A stretch of DNA of 6,781 nucleotides from Candidatus Altarchaeales archaeon (GTDB taxonomy: Archaea > Altiarchaeota > Altiarchaeia > IMC4 > SCGC-AAA252-I15): NCBI GenBank assembly GCA_014729705.1, contig WJJK01000283.1, forward strand, positions 1 to 6,781. Direction: 5' to 3'. Numbering within the stretch: position 1 is the stretch's first letter; each line of letters starts with the position of its first letter. A model generated the notes under the pieces. It saw only the letters and a list, made by a program, of their open reading frames with translations, was not told where the DNA came from and did not search any database. This document shows positions 1 to 5,777 of the stretch, piece after piece. The position numbers and the translations under genes were made by a program.

Positions 1-945
1 CAGTGCCCCAGTAAACAGGGCTTTTTCCAGGTTGAAGTGTTGGTGGAATAATTTTAGGTGTTTATTGTCCTCCTGCAAGCGGGTTACGGCATAGGTTTTG
101 GCGAATAAGCCAAACATTAGGATCTGGCTTCCGGTTAGGATAAGCAGGGTTGAGGGGTATAGTAGGTGGTAGTAGAACGTCAACCCAAAAAGGGATATTG
201 GTTTAACGTATAGTAGGGTTGTTGTAATTAAGCCGGTTAGGGTGAGTAGGGTTCCAGGCGCAAGGAAAAGCCATGTGGGGCTGTATAGTAGCATGAACCT
301 TAGGTGTCGGTAGCCGTCGCCTAGGCTTTTGAGTTTGGATTCGCCTAGGCGGGGGTGGTAGTCGATTGGCAGTTGCTTGATTTTCATGTTTTTTTGGAGG
401 GCTTTAATCAGCATTTCGGTGGCGTACTCCATACCCGACGTCTTCAAACCCAGTTTAAGGTATTTCTCGCGTTTTATTGCGCGCATGCCACAGTGCACGT
501 CACGGAGGTCTGAGTTAAAAAGTAGGCGGAATAGGGCAGACAAAAGGGGGTTGCCCAGGTATCGGTGTAGGGGGGGCATAGCATCTCCAATTATATGTCC
601 TTTGAATCGGTCTCCAAGGACTAGGTCGTAGTCCTCCTCCAACTGCTTTATGAAGTTGGGTATCTCCTGGAAGCTGTAGGTGCCGTCTGGGTCGGCGAAA
701 AAGAGGTAGCGTCCGCAGGCTTGTTTGATTCCGTGGTGGTAGGCGGTGCCGTAGCCTTCCTCATCGTGTTTCACCAGTTTCACGCCGTGTTCCCTTGCTA
801 TTTCGGGGGATTGGTCGCAGCTTGAATCAGAGACTATGAGTTCATAGGAGTAATCTGTTTGCCCCATAACTTTTTTGATTTCCTCTATACTGTGTGGCAG
901 GGCTTTTTCTTCGTTTCGACAGGGAAGTACTATGGACACGTCCAT
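1..945 (-). CDS. GT2-family membrane-linked glycosyltransferase, C-terminus cut by window edge
   Basis: The frame is open from an ATG at 943-945 to base 1, giving 315 residues with no stop, so the 3' end lies outside the window. It starts MDVSIVLPCRNEE, the usual GT-A/GT2 opening. LIVSDSSCD (about 36-44) is the nucleotide-binding strand region, and FFADPDGTY (about 82-90) holds the D85-P-D87 metal/nucleotide-sugar motif. LGDRFKG (110-116), RYLGN (128-132) and DVHCGMRA (149-156) match the acceptor-side motifs of GT2 enzymes acting on lipid phosphates, as does GMEYATEMLIKA (171-182). Two hydrophobic segments follow, at about 217-247 and 257-283. This family often has more membrane segments beyond the cut point. 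Known relatives transfer a sugar from a nucleotide donor to a polyprenyl or dolichyl phosphate, or act in surface-glycan assembly; the sugar and acceptor here cannot be told. The start was chosen because the ATG sits five bases after the stop of the giant surface-protein gene, indicating an operon. I see no strong Shine-Dalgarno sequence, so coupling to upstream translation is likely. Codons are largely C/A-ending. Confidence 0.9.
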   Translation of the reverse strand, partial: MDVSIVLPCRNEEKALPHSIEEIKKVMGQTDYSYELIVSDSSCDQSPEIAREHGVKLVKHDEEGYGTAYHHGIKQACGRYLFFADPDGTYSFQEIPNFIKQLEEDYDLVLGDRFKGHIIGDAMPPLHRYLGNPLLSALFRLLFNSDLRDVHCGMRAIKREKYLKLGLKTSGMEYATEMLIKALQKNMKIKQLPIDYHPRLGESKLKSLGDGYRHLRFMLLYSPTWLFLAPGTLLTLTGLITTTLLYVKPISLFGLTFYYHLLYPSTLLILTGSQILMFGLFAKTYAVTRLQEDNKHLKLFHQHFNLEKALFTGAL

Positions 946-950
946 TGGCT

Positions 951-3900
951 TCAGCCTAGCATCACAAGCATCTTGATTGTGCCTTCTTCCTGCTGGAACT
1001 CCTCTAAAGCTTTTCCGATGACTGCGCCAAAACACCTGGTTTTGTCGCCGCAGCGCATAGCATGAGCGGGAACGCTTGACGTGGTCAACAGGTCGCCGGG
1101 TTTTATCGCACCCGACTCATTGCAGACTTTAACTGAGACACGCCCGGCCAATGCTAAAGGCAGTCCGTTGTTTTCGCTGTTCAGTATGTAGGCGGGATCA
1201 GTTGAGATAACTCCTGCGACTGCGGTGTTGTAGGCTGTCGCAGAAGGCACTAGGGTCTCTGCATCCTTTTCTGAGACCACTACTACCCCCCCCGCCTCCA
1301 ACTCTCCTTCAACATCAAAGTTCTCTGCTATGTCTGCATCCGCACCATATAAGTCTCCGCCCAAGTATAAGTCACTTGACACATTTAACTCTCCATCAAC
1401 GTAGAGTTGCCCGGATCCCACTAAATCCGGGTCAATAATCAGGTTAGAGCCGTCGTAGGTGATGTTGGCATCCTGACCATCACCCAACAAAAGGGCTTGA
1501 TCATCCCCGTCGATTGCTAAATCCCCTTTAGCCACAAATACTCCATAGTTTGTGTCTGCTCCAGAGGCTGAGAAATATCCTGCATAGGAGGTATCTGCTG
1601 TTCCAACTACGTCGTTGTATGTCCCATATTTTGTTGATGAACTGGAATCATCAATATTTCCTTGTACTCTGTTGTAGACCCCATATTGTTTGTAGCTTGG
1701 GTAGGATACAATAGACCCTGAAAAATCAACTTTATTGTATAAACCATAGACTATGGCATCTCCTTCCCCTAGATCATAGGTTCCAGTGTCATCAAGGTCT
1801 GTGTAGCTGCTGTAGCCGCGCATATCCGGATCGAATCCGCTGGGAGCCCCCGTAATGTCAAGATCTAGATACTTACCATATGATTTAGCATTCCCGCTCC
1901 CAGAGGTTATCATAGTCTGGTGGTGTCCATAAATAAAGCCAGTGCCCGATGACGTGAAGCTTGAGGTAAGCATCCTATCAGAAACAGGATTCGTATTAAT
2001 CGCATGTGTCTGGCTGGAATCATTGCCTAACTGCACCTTACCTGTCACATTCAATCCATCCCCCACCTTAAGCGGGCTCCAACCGTACATCGTGCCATTC
2101 ACCCACACATCACCTGACACATTCACATCACCGACACTGGGCGGCATGACTGCATCCCCGACCGCAATTCGATCCACCGACAAATTACCCCACTCAATAC
2201 TCGCTAAATTCAGGTAAGTGTCGCCAGTCACATTCAAATCCCCCAAAATATCCACGTCACTTGAAAACGTCGCAGACGCAAAGTCGCTGTGGCCTGTGAC
2301 ATTCAGGTCGCCTATGACCGTTAATTCTTGTGTTGGCGAGTCCGTGCCTATCCCGACTTTGCTTTGGATGTGGGTGTCAGCGTAGGAGACGAAAATCTTG
2401 CCCCCAGCGTCAACCGCAGTCTGAACCCGACCATCACTACTCAAAGCCACACCAACCAATCCTTCACTCGTATCCTGAGCCTCACTCCAAGTTGCTCCGT
2501 AGTTGCTTAAACCCCACTTGGATTCAGTCAACCCAACCCCCCCAAAATACGCTCCACCCTCCAACTGCGCCAACTGCATATGCTGCACGGAAAACAAAGC
2601 CGTGTTATTCAAATCACTGGCAGGCAAATAAACAGGGACTTCCACCGTCCCATTAACAGCCACATCACCTGAAGTCACATTCAAACCACCTCCAACCTTA
2701 AGCGGACTCCAACCCCACATCGTACCATTCACCCACACATCACCTGAAATATTCACATCCCCGATGTCAGCGGGCATGGCTGAATAACCCACCGCCAAAC
2801 GATCCACAGTCATGTTGCCGTATTCTACGGACACCAGGTTTAGATAGGCGTCGCCGGTGACATTCAAATCACCTATTATATCCACGTCTCCCCGGAGGTT
2901 GGTGTTGGCGTAGGATACGTATATTTTTCCGTCATAGTCTACGGCGGTCATGACTTTGCCGTCGCTGCTCATCGCTATTTTGAATATCTTCTCTCCCGTG
3001 TCGGTGGCCTCACTCCAGGTTGAGCCGTAGTCGGTGGATACGAAAATCTTGCCTCCGACGTAGTCGGAAGCCGCTTGTATGCGCCCGTCACTGCTAACGG
3101 CAACGCCGTATAACTGCTCCCCCGTGTCGGTGGCCTCACTCCAACCGACTCCGTAGTCTGTTGACACAAATATCTTTCCATTGTAGTCTACTGCGGTCTG
3201 GATGCGCCCGTCACTGCTCATGGCAACATCCCTTAGATCTTCAGAGTTCAGGGTTTCGTCTGTGGTCCAGTGTTTCCCGAAGTTGTTGGAGCCGAATATA
3301 CGGCTGGGTGAATCTACATCGTCGTCTACTGCGGTTTGGATGCGCCCGTCACTGCTCATGGCAACGCTCGTTAAATTCTCTAGGGTGTCGGTTGCCTCGC
3401 TCCAACTGGCGCCAAAATCAGATGAAACAAAGATTTTCCCGTTATAATCAACTGCGCTTTGGTATCTTCCGTCACTGCTCATGGCAATATCGCTTAAGTT
3501 CTCTGTAGTATCCTGTATCATACTCCAGTTGGCGCCGTATTCGCTTAAACCCCATTTCTGCTCATTTAATCCCACGCGGCCGAAATAAGCACCCCCCTCC
3601 AACTGCGCCAACTGCATATGCTGCACCGAAAACACTGATGAAGCGTTTTTTTGCTGGTCTCCCGCTATAAAAACCTGGTTTTTTTCGTAACCCACCCAGG
3701 AACTGTCTGTGAGGGATGAACCATAGGTACAATCAATTAGTTTGTTGAAAGTTAAGACGTTCTCTTGGGAGGTTCCAGTCTCATACAAACACCAAGTGGA
3801 GCCTGAAATCAGGTTATCGGATATTATGTTGTTGCTACTATCGTCTAGGGATATCCCCCGAACAGTGTTGTTTATGGTGTTGTCTCCCACCGTGTTATGG

Positions 3901-5696
3901 TTTGCAACCTGGAGATGGATTCCAAAGTTTGCGCCGTGTACTACATTTCCTGTGACTGTGCAGAATTTAACCTCGTCTGTGCCTTCCTCCTCCAATTCGA
4001 TGCCGTGGCCCCCGACTCTCTCAATGACGTTTCCCGTGATGCTTGAGTACTGCGAGCCTTCGGTGTCGATGCCGTTGTCGCCGCAGCCGACCAAGTAGTT
4101 CCCGGTTATGGACCCGTATTTCATGTCGTTTACGTCCAGGCAGTCGTCGCTTACGTTCATAACCGTCACACCCTCTATCAACAGGTTCCGCCCCACGTCA
4201 TTGTCAGCGAACTCGTCTACGTATATGCCGTCGTTTCCTTCAGAGGAGGCGTCGCCTGCAAGCATGTTTATTATCCAGGAATCCAGGATCTTCACCCTAG
4301 ATACGTTCACAAGCAACTTGATGCCGGCATAGTCCCCTGTGCCTCCTGCAGCTGAAATCCAAAGCCTTGACAAAGAGATCTCTTTAGAGTCTTTCTCAAC
4401 GACTACGCCGGTGTAGTCTCCGCTGCCGCCGGTCATGTTGATGCGTAGATCAGATACTGAAACCCCCGAAGAACCCTCGCTCACGTTGATGGCGCAGCGG
4501 CTGCTGTCGGTGGCATCATCCAGATACACTCGGGTGCCCGCACCCTGACCTAAAAGCGATTCATTGCTGCGCAAAACAATGGGGTTAGCTATCGTGAAGG
4601 TGCCGTCCAACAACATGACGGCGCCGTTGCCCACATCATCCAAAGCCTGCTGAATCTCCACCTCATCGTTGGTACCGTCACAAACATAATCCGCATTCTG
4701 ACTATAGGAGTCGCTTGCAGCCACCACACGAGCATGACTTCTAGGAACATCCACAACCTTGCTGCCTTGAGTGGAAACATCCGCATACGAAACAAAAACC
4801 TTACCCCCAGTGTCAACCGCCGTTTGAACCCGACCATCACTACTCACAGCCACACCATAAAATGCTTCACCCGTATCCTGAGCCTCACTCCAAGTTGCTC
4901 CGTAGTTGCTTAAACCCCACTTGGATTCAGTCAACCCAACCCCCCCAAAATAAGCTCCACCCTCCAACTGCGCCAACTGCATATGCTGCACGGAAAACAA
5001 AGCAGTGTTATTCAAATCACTGGCAGGCAAATAAACAGGGACTTCCACCGTCCCATTAACAGTCACATCACCTGAAGTCACATTCAAACCACCTCCAACC
5101 TTAAGCGGACTCCAACCCCGCATCGTACCATTCACCCACACATCACCGGAGATATTCACATCCCCGATGTCAGCGGGCAACTTACTGTGACCCACCGCCA
5201 AACGATCCACCGACAAATTACCCCACTCAATCGAAGCCAAATTTAGGTAGGCGTTGCCGGTGACATTCAAGTCGCCGTGGACTATTACCTCGCCTTCCGT
5301 GAAATTCATTTGGTTTCCGACGCTGCTCATAAAGATCTGTCGTTCCTGACCGTCGAAGTCCATGTCCTGCTCCGCCGGTTGGCCCTGCGCCTGGATGAAA
5401 ACCTCCATCCAATAGATGCGCCCGTTTTGCAGCGTCAACTCAGTGGAACTATTACCCAACACAATATCGAATTTGCCTGCAACCACCTTCCCGTCAAAAT
5501 CAGTGCCAGAATCATACACCTTATTGCCTGCAGTAGGATCATCCCAGATCTCGATACGCACATCCCCGGATGCAAGAGGGTCGCCTTGATAATCCACATC
5601 CCCCTGCAATTCCATCAAATCATCAATAGCCGAAACTAAAAGAGGTAGAGAAACAATCAGGCTTAAAGCCAACCAAAACCTTGTTCGCACACGCAC
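951..5696 (-). CDS. Giant modular secreted surface protein: fibre modules, beta-helix and Asp-box propeller repeats
   Basis: This is a predicted exported protein of 1581 residues, numbered from a GTG start at 5694-5696. Residues 1-23 are a signal peptide (R2, R4 and R6, a hydrophobic core, then LLVSA). Residues 24-140 resemble the N-terminal beta domain of fibre-like exported proteins. Fibre modules with GDLNVTG, DVWVNGTM and GWSPLKVG motifs lie at 141-306, 942-1107 and, shorter, 1152-1219. Residues 321-660 form a right-handed parallel beta-helix: the entry is ADYVCDGTNDEVEIQQAL (335-352), followed by coil turns near 490, 519, 542, 565, 592 and 614. Residues 715-930 are tandem Asp-box units, for example STDYGVGW (845-852). 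GIGTDSP is at 1115-1121, and YGxYN repeats run 1255-1391. A conserved tip with GDLLTTSS (1534-1541) ends at MLVMLG. About 36 N-X-S/T sequons are spread over the chain. There is no C-terminal anchor or S74 peptidase signature. An adhesin, fibre or sheath role is inferred and the ligand is unknown. An alternative upstream TTG start at 5711 would add five residues. Confidence 0.88.
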   Translation of the reverse strand: MRVRTRFWLALSLIVSLPLLVSAIDDLMELQGDVDYQGDPLASGDVRIEIWDDPTAGNKVYDSGTDFDGKVVAGKFDIVLGNSSTELTLQNGRIYWMEVFIQAQGQPAEQDMDFDGQERQIFMSSVGNQMNFTEGEVIVHGDLNVTGNAYLNLASIEWGNLSVDRLAVGHSKLPADIGDVNISGDVWVNGTMRGWSPLKVGGGLNVTSGDVTVNGTVEVPVYLPASDLNNTALFSVQHMQLAQLEGGAYFGGVGLTESKWGLSNYGATWSEAQDTGEAFYGVAVSSDGRVQTAVDTGGKVFVSYADVSTQGSKVVDVPRSHARVVAASDSYSQNADYVCDGTNDEVEIQQALDDVGNGAVMLLDGTFTIANPIVLRSNESLLGQGAGTRVYLDDATDSSRCAINVSEGSSGVSVSDLRINMTGGSGDYTGVVVEKDSKEISLSRLWISAAGGTGDYAGIKLLVNVSRVKILDSWIINMLAGDASSEGNDGIYVDEFADNDVGRNLLIEGVTVMNVSDDCLDVNDMKYGSITGNYLVGCGDNGIDTEGSQYSSITGNVIERVGGHGIELEEEGTDEVKFCTVTGNVVHGANFGIHLQVANHNTVGDNTINNTVRGISLDDSSNNIISDNLISGSTWCLYETGTSQENVLTFNKLIDCTYGSSLTDSSWVGYEKNQVFIAGDQQKNASSVFSVQHMQLAQLEGGAYFGRVGLNEQKWGLSEYGANWSMIQDTTENLSDIAMSSDGRYQSAVDYNGKIFVSSDFGASWSEATDTLENLTSVAMSSDGRIQTAVDDDVDSPSRIFGSNNFGKHWTTDETLNSEDLRDVAMSSDGRIQTAVDYNGKIFVSTDYGVGWSEATDTGEQLYGVAVSSDGRIQAASDYVGGKIFVSTDYGSTWSEATDTGEKIFKIAMSSDGKVMTAVDYDGKIYVSYANTNLRGDVDIIGDLNVTGDAYLNLVSVEYGNMTVDRLAVGYSAMPADIGDVNISGDVWVNGTMWGWSPLKVGGGLNVTSGDVAVNGTVEVPVYLPASDLNNTALFSVQHMQLAQLEGGAYFGGVGLTESKWGLSNYGATWSEAQDTSEGLVGVALSSDGRVQTAVDAGGKIFVSYADTHIQSKVGIGTDSPTQELTVIGDLNVTGHSDFASATFSSDVDILGDLNVTGDTYLNLASIEWGNLSVDRIAVGDAVMPPSVGDVNVSGDVWVNGTMYGWSPLKVGDGLNVTGKVQLGNDSSQTHAINTNPVSDRMLTSSFTSSGTGFIYGHHQTMITSGSGNAKSYGKYLDLDITGAPSGFDPDMRGYSSYTDLDDTGTYDLGEGDAIVYGLYNKVDFSGSIVSYPSYKQYGVYNRVQGNIDDSSSSTKYGTYNDVVGTADTSYAGYFSASGADTNYGVFVAKGDLAIDGDDQALLLGDGQDANITYDGSNLIIDPDLVGSGQLYVDGELNVSSDLYLGGDLYGADADIAENFDVEGELEAGGVVVVSEKDAETLVPSATAYNTAVAGVISTDPAYILNSENNGLPLALAGRVSVKVCNESGAIKPGDLLTTSSVPAHAMRCGDKTRCFGAVIGKALEEFQQEEGTIKMLVMLG
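2040..2243 (-). repeat. Fibre module, diverged partial copy 3
   Basis: This encodes residues 1152-1219, from GDLNVTGDTYLNLASIEWG through DVNVSGDVWVNGTM to GWSPLKVGDGLNVTG. It matches the first 70 or so residues of copies 1 and 2 but lacks the SVQHMQ opener and Asp-box part. The nucleotide match is clearly weaker than between copies 1 and 2. Confidence 0.85.
2376..2873 (-). repeat. Fibre/Asp-box module, copy 2 (direct repeat of 4779-5276)
   Basis: This encodes residues 942-1107 and matches copy 1 over its full length. The near-identical core is at about 2471-2777. The flank at 2820-2873 encodes similar protein (YLNLVSVEYGNMTVDRLAVG) but with different codons, so the similarity drops sharply outside the core. 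It is followed by GIGTDSP and another GDLNVTG motif. Confidence 0.92.
2907..3554 (-). repeat. Tandem Asp-box (BNR/sialidase-type) repeat array
   Basis: This encodes residues 715-930. The unit is about 41 residues, built as (V/I)AMSSDGRxQTAVDYxGKIFVS, then an Asp-box SxDxGxxW, then SEATDTxE. Units begin near residues 737, 778, 824, 865 and 907. The Asp boxes are SSDFGASW, SNNFGKHW (degenerate, Asp replaced by Asn), STDYGVGW and STDYGSTW. The second unit carries a five-residue insertion (around DDDVDSPSR). The last unit ends in IYVSYAN instead of an Asp box. Asp-box repeats normally mark beta-propeller blades. Confidence 0.88.
3507..3638 (-). repeat. Isolated copy of the SVQHMQLAQLEGG opener before the tandem propeller array
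   Basis: This encodes about residues 687-730, with SVQHMQLAQLEGGAYFG followed by KWGLSEYGANW. It is the third occurrence of a segment also found inside module copies 1 and 2. A 31-base stretch is identical in all three, at 3596-3626, 2558-2588 and 4961-4991. Here it follows the beta-helix rather than a fibre module. Confidence 0.88.
4779..5276 (-). repeat. Fibre/Asp-box module, copy 1 (direct repeat of 2376-2873)
   Basis: This encodes residues 141-306 of the giant protein, from GDLNVTG through DVWVNGTM, SVQHMQLAQLEGG and SSDGRVQTAVD to VSYAD. It aligns without gaps to 2376-2873 at an offset of exactly 2403 bases. The core at about 4874-5180 differs from its partner at only about six positions in 300, including synonymous sites. 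The two ends are more diverged, which suggests recent duplication or gene conversion of the core. Confidence 0.92.
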
Positions 5697-5703
5697 TAAT
5701 AAA

Positions 5704-5709
5704 CACCCC
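5704..5709 (-). promoter_or_regulatory. Probable ribosome binding site deciding the GTG start
   Basis: GGGGTG on the minus strand lies seven bases before the GTG at 5694-5696 and differs by one base from the GAGGTG part of the anti-Shine-Dalgarno complement. It overlaps the TTG at 5709-5711, which would otherwise be the furthest-upstream start. This favours the GTG, from which the protein begins MRVRTRFWLAL, a compact signal peptide. Confidence 0.4.
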
Positions 5710-5741
5710 AACCAAACACCACGCCGGAGATGAAAAGCTAC

Positions 5742-5756
5742 TATAATATATTTATA
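5742..5756 (-). promoter_or_regulatory. Archaeal TATA-box-like promoter element for the giant surface-protein gene
   Basis: Read on the minus strand, this AT-only block is TATAAATATATTATA, in an otherwise mixed-composition gap between two genes. An archaeal TATA box lies about 26 bases before the transcription start. That would put the start near 5723-5726 and give a leader of roughly 28 bases before the GTG at 5696. The placement is inferred. The BRE next to it is not clear-cut. It implies that the giant gene and the downstream glycosyltransferase can be transcribed independently of the upstream gene. Confidence 0.6.
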
Positions 5757-5777
5757 CAGGAATAAAAATCCGAAATA

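Noticed and set aside
377..1065. Short plus-strand open frames at 377-631 and 859-1065
   Set aside because: They lie opposite the glycosyltransferase and the giant gene, have no recognisable domain, and read as antisense shadows of those coding frames.
2907..3554. CRISPR-like array
   Set aside because: The repeats are coding, about 120 bases long, diverged at the DNA level and without regular unique spacers.
3717..4736. Beta-helix as an active pectate lyase
   Set aside because: The fold pattern is clear, but similar helices in archaeal surface proteins are mostly non-catalytic and I see no lyase active-site arrangement that I can defend.
2376..5276. Diversity-generating retroelement template/variable repeat pair
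   Set aside because: There is no reverse transcriptase in the window, and the differences between the two copies are not concentrated at adenines of one copy.
1942..5639. Plus-strand open frames inside the giant gene, including two similar ones around 2330-2656 and 4862-5059
   Set aside because: They are the antisense of the coding repeats. The similarity of the two simply reflects the duplicated module on the other strand.
5709..5711. TTG as the start of the giant gene
   Set aside because: It overlaps the likely ribosome binding site and adds five residues that do not improve the signal peptide. The GTG at 5694-5696 fits better, though this is not proven.
5762..5770. T-rich stretch (ATTTTTATT on the minus strand) as a terminator of the right-hand gene
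   Set aside because: It lies shortly after the TAG stop and could act as an archaeal oligo-T terminator, but it is short, single and next to an AT-rich promoter, so it cannot be separated from promoter composition.
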